Source: Oerskovia paurometabola (GTDB lineage Bacteria; Actinomycetota; Actinomycetes; Actinomycetales; Cellulomonadaceae). From it: a stretch of 64,000 nt of DNA. Within the stretch, counting starts at the first letter, position 1. Every line of letters starts with the position of its first letter. Below are positions 36,562 through 45,400 of this stretch, one piece after another. Where the stretch lies: NCBI RefSeq assembly GCF_016907365.1, contig NZ_JAFBBV010000001.1, positions 2,046,001 through 2,110,000 of the forward strand, given 5' to 3'. The notes below the pieces were generated by a model. The model did no database searches. It was not told where the DNA came from and saw only the letters and a program-made list of their open reading frames with translations. Made by a program: the position numbers and the translations under genes.

Positions 36562-37581
36562 ATGACGACCGACGACCAGCACCCCGGCACCCCGTCCACC
36601 GCCCCGCCCGCACGCCGCCGCCGCCGCCGACGACGACGAGCGTTCGTCGCGGGCGGCCTCGCCCTGACGCTGACGCTCGGTGGTGCGACCGCGTGGGCCC
36701 TCGACCGGTACGTGGTCGAGCACGTCGAGATCGCCGACGTCGCGGCCTACGAGGCCAGCCAGGCGACCGACTCCGGGACGCAGGGGGCGCCGTCGGGCAC
36801 TTCGGCCGGGAGCTCGTCGGAGACAGGGGCCACCGCCGACGCCTCGACCTCGTCCGACGGGACGAGCGTGAGCGTGCGGCAGGTCGTCGAAGGGTCGGGC
36901 GACGACACCGTGACGTACTACGTCGCGGACGTCGTCCTGGGAGAGGCGACCGACCTGCGCTCGGCGTTCGCTCAGAACGCGTTCGGCGAGAACATCACCG
37001 AGAAGACCTCCGACATCGCGGCCGGCAACGACGCCCTCCTCGCGATCAACGGCGACTACTACGGGTTCCGCTCCACGGGCATCGTGATCCGCAACGGCGT
37101 CGTCTACCGCGACGAGGGCGCGCGCGAAGGTCTCGCGTTCTACCGCGACGGCACCGTCGAGGTCTACGACGAGACCACCACGACCGCGCAGGAGCTCGTG
37201 GACGCGGGCGTGTGGAACACGCTGTCGTTCGGGCCCGCGCTGCTCGACGGCGGCGACGTGCTCGACGGCATCGCCGACGTCGAGGTCGACACCAACGTGG
37301 GCAACCACTCGATCCAGGGCGAGCAGCCCCGCACCGCTGTGGGGGTGATCGGCGAGAACCACCTCGTCTTCGTCGTGGTCGACGGACGCAGCACCGGGTA
37401 CAGCCGCGGCGTCACCATGACCGGGCTCGCCGAGATCATGCAGGACCTGGGCGCGACGACCGCGTACAACCTCGACGGTGGCGGGTCGTCGACCATGTAC
37501 TACGACGGCGAGCTCGTCAACGACCCGCTCGGTCGAGGCGCCGAGCGCGGCACCTCCGACATCCTGTACGTCGGGGAGTGA
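36562..37581 (+). CDS. Phosphodiester glycosidase (NAGPA) family exported protein
   Basis: 339 residues. A run of arginines (about 18-26) then one membrane helix (27-47) suggests a type II anchor; residues 60-105 are a Ser/Thr/Gly linker. The catalytic domain carries 'ALLAINGDYYGF', 'EQPRTAVGVIG' and 'YNLDGGGSSTM', the conserved motifs of the uncovering-enzyme/NAGPA domain. It probably acts on a cell-wall or exopolysaccharide phosphodiester. The glycosyltransferase gene follows after six bases. Confidence 0.88.
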   Translation: MTTDDQHPGTPSTAPPARRRRRRRRRAFVAGGLALTLTLGGATAWALDRYVVEHVEIADVAAYEASQATDSGTQGAPSGTSAGSSSETGATADASTSSDGTSVSVRQVVEGSGDDTVTYYVADVVLGEATDLRSAFAQNAFGENITEKTSDIAAGNDALLAINGDYYGFRSTGIVIRNGVVYRDEGAREGLAFYRDGTVEVYDETTTTAQELVDAGVWNTLSFGPALLDGGDVLDGIADVEVDTNVGNHSIQGEQPRTAVGVIGENHLVFVVVDGRSTGYSRGVTMTGLAEIMQDLGATTAYNLDGGGSSTMYYDGELVNDPLGRGAERGTSDILYVGE

Positions 37582-37587
37582 GCGGCC

Positions 37588-38766
37588 GTGATCGTGCTGA
37601 TCCCCGCCTACGAGCCGGACACGGCGCTCGTCCGCCTGGTCGCCGCGCTGCGCGCGACGCGACAGGTACGGGGGATCGTCGTGGTCGACGACGGCAGCGG
37701 GCCGGGCTCCCGCCCCGTGCTCGACGACGTCGCTCACCTCGGGGCGGTCGTCGTCGGGTTCCCGACCAACCGTGGCAAGGGCGCGGCGCTGCGGCGCGGG
37801 CTCGCCGAGGTCGCGCGACGCTGGCCCGGCGAGGACGTGGTGTGCGCCGACGCCGACGGGCAGCACGCCGTCGCCGACGTCCTCCGGGTCGGGGAGCGGG
37901 TGTCCGACGGCGAGGGGGCCGTGGTCCTCGGGGCGCGCGCGTTCGCCGGCGACGTGCCGCTGCGCAGCCGGGTCGGCAACACCATGACCCGGTGGCTGTT
38001 CCGGGCGGCGACCGGGCTGCGCGTCCAGGACACCCAGACCGGCCTGCGCGGGTACCCCGCCACGATGATCACCTGGCTGCTCGCCGTGCGCGGGGACCGC
38101 TACGAGTACGAGCTCAACGTGCTGCTCGCCGCAGCCCGCCAGGGGCATTCCGTCGTCGAGGTCGGGATCGAGACGATCTACCTCGACGACAACGCGTCCT
38201 CGCACTTCCGGCCGCTCGCCGACTCGGCCCGCATCTACGCGCCGCTGCTCGCGTTCTCGCTGTCGTCCCTGCTGGCCTTCGGGATCGACACCGCGGCGCT
38301 GCTCGTGCTCGACGCGGTGACGGGGTCGCTGCTGCTGGCGGTCGTCGGGGCGCGCGGGGTCAGCGGGACCGTGAACTTCCTCGTGAACCGGCGGGTGTTC
38401 GGGGGCGGGACTGGTGGTGGAGCGGGTGCTGGTGCTGTGGGTGGCCGTGCGGGCTCGGGGTCGCGTGCTCGGGCGCACGGGCCCGGATCCGGGCGGCGGG
38501 CCGCGCTGCGGTACGCGGCGCTCGCGGTCGGGCTGCTGGCCGCAGGGTACGGGGTGCTCCGGGGGCTGACGGGGCTGGGGCTCGCGCTGCTGCCGGCCAA
38601 GGTCGTGACCGAGGTGCTGCTCTTCGCGACGAGCTACGAGGTGCAGCGGAGGGTCGTGTTCCGAGCAGCAGTGCCGCCCGGGCAGCCCGAACGGGGTGGG
38701 CTCGTGGCGGACGCGGGTCGCCCGACCGCCGAGCACGAGGTTCCGCGCGCTCGACCACGAGGTTGA
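37588..38766 (+). CDS. GT2 glycosyltransferase fused to a GtrA-like membrane domain
   Basis: 392 residues. N-terminal GT-A domain: 'VVVDDGSG' (Asp34, Asp35) and DADGQH (Asp88, Asp90), as in dolichol-phosphate mannosyl/glucosyl transferases. From about residue 215 there are four membrane helices of the GtrA flippase type, interrupted by a Gly/Ala/Arg-rich linker (about 275-305) between helices 2 and 3. It probably makes and flips a polyprenyl-phosphate sugar for envelope glycosylation. The last codons and the TGA are supplied by palindromic repeat copy B. GTG start. Confidence 0.87.
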   Translation: MIVLIPAYEPDTALVRLVAALRATRQVRGIVVVDDGSGPGSRPVLDDVAHLGAVVVGFPTNRGKGAALRRGLAEVARRWPGEDVVCADADGQHAVADVLRVGERVSDGEGAVVLGARAFAGDVPLRSRVGNTMTRWLFRAATGLRVQDTQTGLRGYPATMITWLLAVRGDRYEYELNVLLAAARQGHSVVEVGIETIYLDDNASSHFRPLADSARIYAPLLAFSLSSLLAFGIDTAALLVLDAVTGSLLLAVVGARGVSGTVNFLVNRRVFGGGTGGGAGAGAVGGRAGSGSRARAHGPGSGRRAALRYAALAVGLLAAGYGVLRGLTGLGLALLPAKVVTEVLLFATSYEVQRRVVFRAAVPPGQPERGGLVADAGRPTAEHEVPRARPRG

Positions 38767-38808
38767 GGTCGTGAACGCCGTCAGAACGACCGCAACCCCG
38801 TGCTCGGC
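38728..38808. repeat. Palindromic intergenic repeat, copy B
   Basis: Left arm 38757-38772 and right arm 38786-38801 pair at 14 of 16 positions around a 13-nt loop. An additional left-arm copy, GCCGAGCACGAGGTT (38728-38742), can pair with 38794-38808 at 14 of 15. The right arm and flank match copy A at 17926-17950. It covers the stop codon of the glycosyltransferase gene. Confidence 0.7.
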
Positions 38809-38858
38809 ACCGGGGGGCCGATGCCAGGCCGCCGCCGTGGGTGCGGGAGAATCTGAGC

Positions 38859-39710
38859 GTGCAGATCATCCACGTGACCGACCCCGCCGACCCGCGCCTC
38901 GCCGACTACACGAACCTCACGGACGTCGAGCTCCGCTCGAAGAACGAGCCGGAGAAGGGCATGTACATCGCGGAGAGCACCACGGTGATCCACCGGGCGC
39001 TCGCGGCAGGGCACCGGCCCCGCTCCTTCCTCATGGCGGAGAAGTGGCTCCCCGGGCTCGAGGAGGCGATCTCCGCCGTCGGGCTGGACGACGGGCCCGG
39101 CGGGACGGGCGAGCCCGTGCCCGTGTACATCGCCGAGCCCGCCGTCCTGGAGTCGATCACCGGTTTCAACCTGCACCGTGGCGCGCTGTCCGCGATGCAC
39201 CGGCCGCTCCTGCCGAGCGTGCACGAGCTGCTCATGACCGCCCGTGACGGGCAGGGTGCGCGGCGCGTGGCGGTGCTGGAGGACATCGTCGACCACACCA
39301 ACGTGGGCGCGATCTTCCGCGGGGCGGCCGGCCTCGGGGTGGACGCCGTGCTCGTGTCGCCGCGGTGCTCGGACCCGCTGTACCGGCGCAGCGTCCGCGT
39401 CTCGATGGGGACGGTGTTCCAGGTGCCGTGGACGCGGCTCGAGTCGTGGCCGGGCGGCGTCGAGGAGCTGCGCGAGCACGGGTTCACCGTCGCGGCGCTC
39501 GCGCTGTCGGACGACTCGCTCACCCTCGACGAGTACGTCGCGCGGGGCGACGAGAAGTCGGCGTTCGTGTTCGGGACCGAGGGGCACGGGCTGCACCGCT
39601 CGACGCTCGCGGCGGTCGACCACGTCGTGAAGATCCCGATGGCCGGGGGAGTGGACTCGCTCAACGTCGCGGCGAGCGCTGCGGTGGTGTTCTGGGCGAC
39701 GCGGGCGTAG
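38859..39710 (+). CDS. TrmH/SpoU-family RNA 2'-O-methyltransferase
   Basis: 283 residues. The SPOUT knot motifs are clear: 'LEDIVDHTNVGAIFRGAAGL', 'FVFGTEGHGL' and 'VKIPMAGGVDSLNVAASAA', which bind SAM and RNA. The N-terminal 100 residues form a substrate-binding domain. The target is an rRNA or tRNA ribose that I cannot specify. Start taken as the GTG at 38859 with GGGAGA eight bases upstream; an in-frame GTG at 38841 is possible. Confidence 0.9.
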   Translation: MQIIHVTDPADPRLADYTNLTDVELRSKNEPEKGMYIAESTTVIHRALAAGHRPRSFLMAEKWLPGLEEAISAVGLDDGPGGTGEPVPVYIAEPAVLESITGFNLHRGALSAMHRPLLPSVHELLMTARDGQGARRVAVLEDIVDHTNVGAIFRGAAGLGVDAVLVSPRCSDPLYRRSVRVSMGTVFQVPWTRLESWPGGVEELREHGFTVAALALSDDSLTLDEYVARGDEKSAFVFGTEGHGLHRSTLAAVDHVVKIPMAGGVDSLNVAASAAVVFWATRA

Positions 39711-39772
39711 CCGTCCCCAGCGCGCAGTGGTCGACCGGCTGAACGACCGGCTGCCTCTCGACCCTCGAACGA

Positions 39773-39802
39773 CCGACTTTGTGACGGAAAGCACAAAGTC
39801 GG
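39773..39802. terminator. AT-rich palindrome after the methyltransferase gene
   Basis: Perfect 11-bp arms CCGACTTTGTG and CACAAAGTCGG (39773-39783, 39792-39802) around an 8-nt loop. The TTTGTG/CACAAA core is unusual in this GC-rich DNA. Probably a terminator; a protein-binding site is the alternative. Confidence 0.6.
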
Positions 39803-39993
39803 AGCCCCGGCGCTCCGCACCAGACCAGCGCCCCGTTCTTCGGGCGAAACGACCCCTGCCCGCCGCCGCCCGCGCGCTTGCCGCAGCCCGCCGTCGGGCG
39901 CCCCGGGCCTCGCGGGCCACGGCCCGCCCGAGTTGATCCGCAACAACGCCCCGAACCTCCAAAGCAGCAGGTCAGCGGCCCTTCCTGGCCCGT

Positions 39994-40038
39994 GTCCCGG
40001 TTCGGGACCAAGGACGCCGCGACGGGACCTAGGTCCCG
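39994..40038. promoter_or_regulatory. Paired palindromic operators upstream of narK
   Basis: GTCCCG-GTT-CGGGAC (39994-40008) and CGGGAC-CTAG-GTCCCG (40023-40038): four copies of one hexameric half-site in inverted pairs. Their centres are about 73 and 43 bp upstream of the predicted transcription start, fitting an activator that contacts RNA polymerase. Confidence 0.65.
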
Positions 40039-40044
40039 GTACGC

Positions 40045-40067
40045 ACGAGTGAACTCGTCCATATGTT
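40045..40067 (+). promoter_or_regulatory. narK promoter -10 with overlapping palindrome
   Basis: TATGTT (40062-40067) is the -10. Between it and the -35 region lies the palindrome ACGAGTGAACTCGT (40045-40058), placed as a repressor site. Leader about 33 nt to the GTG at 40107. Confidence 0.5.
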
Positions 40068-40106
40068 GTGGGTGCCCCAGCCCCACTTCTCGGACGGAGA
40101 CACCCG

Positions 40107-41450
40107 GTGGTCACAGCCGACGTAGCCCCCAGACCAGCACACCAGGTGAGCACCGACGCGCGCCGCGACCTTCTCGACTGGGACCCCAACGACCCCCAGC
40201 GCTGGGACTCGAAGGTCGCCTGGAGCACGCTCTGGGTCACGACGTTCAACCTCATGCTCGCGTTCATCATCTGGTACCTGCCCGGGGCGCTCATCCCCAC
40301 CCTCGGCACGGTCACCGGGTGGGACCTGAGCGAGAGCCAGTCCTACTGGCTGCTCGCCATGCCCGGCCTGACGGGCGGCCTGCTCCGCATCGTCTGGATG
40401 ATGCTGCCGCCCATGCTCGGCACCCGCAAGATGCTCACGCTGTCCGCGCTCCTCATGATCATCCCGTTCGTCGGGTGGACCTGGGTCGTGATGCTCCCGA
40501 CGCAGCCCTCGTACGCGCTGCTCGTCGCCCTGGCCCTCGCGGCCGGGCTCGGTGGTGGTGTCTTCTCGGGGTACATGCCCTCGACCTCGTACTTCTTCCC
40601 CAAGAGCAAGCAGGGCACGGCCCTGGGCCTGCAGGCCGGGATCGGGAACTTCGGGGTCTCGGTCGTCCAGTTCGTCGTGCCGTGGGCCATCGGGTTCGGA
40701 ATGTTCGGCATCGCGGGCCAGCTCGCGCACCCGCAGAACGCCGAGCCCCGCCAGGTCTGGTTGCAGAACCCCGGGCTGATCTTCATCCCGTTCGCAGTCG
40801 TCGGCGTCGTGCTCGCGTGGACCCTGCTCAAGTCGGTGCCCGTCAAGGCCAACCTCAAGCAGCAGTTCGACATCTTCCAGAACAAGCACACCTGGCTCAT
40901 GACCATGGAGTACGTCCTGACGTTCGGGATCTTCTCCGGCCTCGCGGGCACGTTCGGCATGCTGCTCAAGCAGCAGTTCGGCCCCGAGTACCTGACGTGG
41001 GTCTTCCTCGGCGCGCTCGTCGGCTCGCTCGCCCGCATGTGCTGGGGTCCGCTGTGCGACCGCTTCGGCGGCGGCGTGTGGACCGTGGTGTCCGGGATCG
41101 GCGTCGCGGCCTCGGCCGGTCTCGTCCTGTTCGGCCAGGTCACCGCGACCGACGGGGAGACGCCGAGCCTGCCGATCTTCATGACCGGGATGGTCCTGAT
41201 CTTCTTCTTCTGCGGGATCGGCAACGCCGCGACGTTCAAGCAGATGCCCATGATCTTCCCGGCGCGTCAGGCAGGCGGAGTGATCGGCTGGACCGCCGCG
41301 ATCGCCGCGTTCGGACCGTTCCTGTTCTCGATGCTGTTCAACTACCTGCCGAGGACGGCCGTGTTCGGCGGGATCATCGCCTACGCCCTGCTCTGCGCAG
41401 GCATCGCCTGGCACTTCTACGCACGCCCCGGCGCCGAGGCCAAGAGCTGA
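40107..41450 (+). CDS. narK: Nitrate/nitrite MFS transporter NarK
   Basis: 447 residues with about 12 membrane helices. The nitrate-porter signature is seen in 'GGGVFSGYMPSTSYFFPKSKQGTALGLQAGIGNFGVS' (Gly-rich NS motif split around FPKSKQG) and in 'FPARQAGGVIGWTAAIAAFGPFLF'. It imports nitrate and/or exports nitrite for the reductase encoded nearby. The GTG at 40107 has GGAG seven bases upstream. Its long palindrome-rich promoter suggests tight regulation. Confidence 0.93.
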   Translation: MVTADVAPRPAHQVSTDARRDLLDWDPNDPQRWDSKVAWSTLWVTTFNLMLAFIIWYLPGALIPTLGTVTGWDLSESQSYWLLAMPGLTGGLLRIVWMMLPPMLGTRKMLTLSALLMIIPFVGWTWVVMLPTQPSYALLVALALAAGLGGGVFSGYMPSTSYFFPKSKQGTALGLQAGIGNFGVSVVQFVVPWAIGFGMFGIAGQLAHPQNAEPRQVWLQNPGLIFIPFAVVGVVLAWTLLKSVPVKANLKQQFDIFQNKHTWLMTMEYVLTFGIFSGLAGTFGMLLKQQFGPEYLTWVFLGALVGSLARMCWGPLCDRFGGGVWTVVSGIGVAASAGLVLFGQVTATDGETPSLPIFMTGMVLIFFFCGIGNAATFKQMPMIFPARQAGGVIGWTAAIAAFGPFLFSMLFNYLPRTAVFGGIIAYALLCAGIAWHFYARPGAEAKS

Positions 41451-41497
41451 TCATGAGATCGCCCGCAGCACCCGACGCAGGCCCCCGGGCCCGACGC

Positions 41498-42328
41498 TCA
41501 GCAGGCGTCGGGCGCGGGGCCGGCGGCCCCGAGACCCCCCGGACCCGCGCCCCCCGGCGCCCCGGACACGACGATCGGGATCGGCGCGGCCTCGTCGTGA
41601 CGCCCCCGGTCGACGGTCTCGAGCCGCGCGACGCAGTGGTGCTGACCGAAGTTCGGCACCAGGGCCGTGGCGCGCAGGTCCGAGCCGAGCTCGGCCAGGG
41701 TGCCGTTGATGAAGCCCGCGTGCAGGGAGCACACGACCTGCGGGGTGCTGCGGGCGGTCGCCACGAACGGGCAGTTGTTGAGCACGAGCGCGTCCATGCC
41801 CTTGCCGGGCGCGGAGACGTGCGCGGACGGCTCGCCGCGCGGGGTCGGCGCGAACCACAGCGCGTCGAGCTTGGACACGAGCAGGGTCGAGACCTCGTCC
41901 TCGGTGAGCACCTCGCCCGGGGCGGGGCAGTCGGCGAGCTTCTGCCCCCACGTGCGGCCCACGGTGTACGTGAGGGTCGCGGCCTCGGGCACGTTGGCGG
42001 CGACGGCGGTCGTGAGCGCCTCGGCCAGGAGCCGGTAGGCCTGCGCGCGCTCGTGCGTCTGGTTGGGCAGGGTGCCGCGGTAGAGCACCTTGGGCCGCCC
42101 GGGCGTCGTCCGGGTCTGCTGGGTGCGCTCGGCGAGCCCGGCGTCGACGAGCGACTCCAGGTGGAAGCGCGCGGTGTTCTGGTGGATGCCGACCTCGTCG
42201 GCGATGTCCTGGACGGACACCGGCGCCTTGGAGTCGCGCAGCAGCTGGATGACGTGCGTGCGCCTGCCGCCATGGTCGCTGCGACCCGTCGTGCCGTCGA
42301 ACCCTCCGTAGACCTGCTGCCTGGGCAC
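41498..42328 (-). CDS. Winged-helix regulator with cysteine cluster, likely nar regulator
   Basis: 276 residues from a GTG at 42328; the frame stays open to 42451, but then it would leave only five bases before narG and has weaker codon bias. A winged helix at about 15-75 (…VSVQDIADEVGIHQNTARFHL…) resembles SufR/DeoR-type regulators. The C-terminal domain has cysteines in 'NNCPFVA', 'QVVCSLH' and 'QHHCVARL' plus an earlier 'LADCPAP', suitable for an Fe-S cluster or other redox sensing. It is inserted antisense between narK and narG, so it probably controls both. Functionally it may parallel corynebacterial ArnR. Confidence 0.8.
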   Translation of the reverse strand: MPRQQVYGGFDGTTGRSDHGGRRTHVIQLLRDSKAPVSVQDIADEVGIHQNTARFHLESLVDAGLAERTQQTRTTPGRPKVLYRGTLPNQTHERAQAYRLLAEALTTAVAANVPEAATLTYTVGRTWGQKLADCPAPGEVLTEDEVSTLLVSKLDALWFAPTPRGEPSAHVSAPGKGMDALVLNNCPFVATARSTPQVVCSLHAGFINGTLAELGSDLRATALVPNFGQHHCVARLETVDRGRHDEAAPIPIVVSGAPGGAGPGGLGAAGPAPDAC

Positions 42329-42456
42329 CTGCTCGCCCCACTTCTTCCCGCTCGTGGACCACTGACGTCGAGGCGTCCGGCTGCCCCCGGCCGACGTCCT
42401 CACCATGACAACCATCGCACGAACGCCCCCCACGCCGTTCCCGAGGAGCACTCGCC

Positions 42457-45400
42457 ATGACCATCGACGACCCGGCGACGATGTCGCCCCTGATGAAGAA
42501 GCTGCTGAAGACGCGCAGCCACTTCCCGCAGACCGAGGTGTTCGACTCGGCGCACGCCATGATCGAGACGGACCCCTCCGAGTGGGACCGGTTCTACCGC
42601 GACCGGTGGGCGCACGACAAGGTCGTGCGCTCGACGCACGGCGTGAACTGCACGGGGTCGTGCGCGTGGGACGTGTACGTCAAGGACGGCCTCATCACGT
42701 GGGAGCACCAGGGCACGGACTACCCGACGACGGGGCTCGACAGCCCCGAGTACGAGCCGCGCGGCTGCCCGCGCGGGGCCTCGTTCTCCTGGTACACGTA
42801 CTCGCCGTCGCGCGTGCGGTATCCCTATGTGCGCGGAGTCCTGCTCGAGATGTACCTCGACGCACGCTGCCGCCTGGGCGACCCGGTGCTCGCGTGGGCC
42901 GAGGTCGTCGAGAGCCCGCTCAAGGCGACGCTCTACAAGCGGGCCCGCGGCAAGGGCGGCCTGGTCCGCGCGGACTGGGAGCTCGCGACCGAGATCATGG
43001 CCGCGGCCCACGTCTACACGATCAAGGCGTACGGGCCGGACCGCTGCGTCGGGTTCACCCCGATCCCCGCGATGTCGATGGCGAGCTTCGGCGTCGGGAC
43101 GCGCTTCCTGTCGATGATCGGCGGGACGCTGCTGAGCTTCTACGACTGGTACGCGGACCTTCCGCCCGCGAGCCCGCAGATCTGGGGTGACCAGACCGAC
43201 GTCCCGGAGTCGGGCGACTGGTGGAACTCGAGCTACATCATGATGTGGGGCTCGAACGTCCCCGTGACGCGCACGCCCGACGCGCACTTCCTGGCCGAGG
43301 CCCGCTACAAGGGGACCAAGGTCGTCGCGGTCAGCCCCGACTACGCGGACAACGTGAAGTTCGCCGACGACTGGCTCGCCCCCGCCCCGGGCACGGACGG
43401 CGCGCTCGCGCAGGCCATGGGCCACGTGCTGCTCACCGAGTTCTACCGCGACCGCCAGGTGCCGTACTTCGAGGCGTACTCGCGCACGTACACGGATGCG
43501 CCGTTCCTCGTCACGCTCGACGAGTCCCCGGGGGCGCGTGCGACGGCGGAGGGCACAGTGCCCGACGGCGCCCCCGCCCCGGTCTTCCGGCCCGCCAAGT
43601 TCCTCACGGCAGCCGACCTGGACGGGCTGCCCGTCGCGGGGGCGACGGGGCAGCGCCCCGAGTTCCGCCCGGTCTTCCTCGACACGGCCGCCGACGCGCT
43701 CACGGTGCCGAACGGCACGCTGGCCGACCGGTGGACCGAGGACGGCGTGGGGCGCTGGAACCTCGACCTCGAGGACCACGACCCGGCGCTGAGCCTGCTG
43801 GGCCTGACGCACGCGGGAGCCGAGGCGCAGGGGGTCGTCGTCGAGCTGCCGCGCTTCGACGTGGGGGAGACCGAGGGCGGCTCCTCGGTCCTGCGCGGCG
43901 TCCCGGCGATCCGCGTGGGCGACCGCCTCGTGACCACCGTGTTCGACCTGCTCATGGCGCAGTACGGCGTGGGCCGCGACGGACTGCCCGGGACGTGGCC
44001 CACGGGCTACGACGACCCGACGTCGCCCGGGACGCCCGGGTGGCAGGAGTCCCTGACCGGGGTCCCGGCCGAGCAGTGCACCCGGATCGCGCGCGAGTTC
44101 GCGCGCAACGCCGAGGTGAGCAAGGGCAGGTCCATGATCATCATGGGCGCGGGCACCAACCACTGGTACCACGCGGACACCATCTACCGGACGTTCATCG
44201 CGCTCCTGACCCTCACCGGGTGCCAGGGCGTCAACGGCGGCGGCTGGGCGCACTACGTGGGCCAGGAGAAGGCCCGGCCCGTGACGGGGCAGCAGCACAT
44301 GGGCTTCGCGCTCGACTGGCAGCGCCCCACGCGTCACATGGCCGGCACGGCGTTCTGGTACACCGCGACGGACCAGTGGCGCTACGAGGGCTTCGGCGCG
44401 GACGAGCTCGCTTCGCCGACCGGTCCGGGCACGCTCAAGGACCGCAGCATGATGGACTGCCTGACCCAGGCGGCCCGCATGGGCTGGACGCCCTCGCACC
44501 CCGGGTTCGACCGCAACCCGCTCGACCTGTGCGACGAGGCCGCGGCCGCGGGCGTGCCGGTCGCCGACCACGTGGTCTCCGAGCTGCGCAGCGGGAACCT
44601 CAGGTTCGCGGTCGAGGACCCCGACGACCCGCAGAACTTCCCGCGCGTCCTGACGGTCTGGCGGGCGAACCTCATCGGCAACTCGGCCAAGGGCAACGAG
44701 TACTTCCTCAAGCACCTGCTGGGCGCCGACTCGTCGCTGCGGGCGCACGAGACCCCGCCCGAGCGCCGCCCCGAGGAGGTCGTCTGGCGGGACGAGGCCC
44801 CCGAGGGCAAGCTCGACCTGCTGACCAACATCGACTTCCGCATGACCTCGACGTCGCTGTTCGCCGACGTGGTCCTGCCCGCGGCGACCTGGTACGAGAA
44901 GCAGGACATCTCGACCACGGACATGCACCCGTTCGTCCACGCGCTCAACGCGGCGATCGCACCACCGTGGCAGGCCAGGACCGACTACGACGCGTTCCTG
45001 GGGCTCGCCGACAAGGTCTCCGAGCTCGCCAAGATCCACCTGGGCACACGCACCGACGTCATCGCTGCGCCGCTCACGCACGACACCCCGGACGAGATGG
45101 CCCAGCCCGGAGGCGTCGTCCTCGACTGGCGCAAGGGAGAGTGCGAGCCCGTCCCGGGCGTGACCATGCCCCGCCTCGTGGTGGTCGAGCGGGACTACAC
45201 CCAGATCGCGGAGAAGATGCGCGCCGTCGGGCCGCTGATCTCGAAGGTCGGGACCACGACCAAGGGCGTCACGGTCGTGCCCGAGCAGGCCGTCGAGTTC
45301 CTCGCGAAGGCCAACGGCGTGCGCAAGGACGGCGTCGCGAAGGGACGTCCGTCGCTCGAGACCGCTGCGCACTTCTGCGAGGCGATCCTCGCGCTGTCCG

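Larger units (their letters stand above)
39711..40106. other. 396-bp intergenic region upstream of narK
   Basis: Contains the AT-rich palindrome (39773-39802), a GC-rich stretch with no recognisable gene, the paired narK operators (39994-40038) and the narK promoter (40045-40067). Open frames across it are antisense or low-complexity and show no family similarity. Confidence 0.6.

Noticed and set aside
42329..42451. Longer start for the nar regulator
   Set aside because: Codon bias weakens, no domain similarity exists there, and the frame would run into the narG ribosome binding site.
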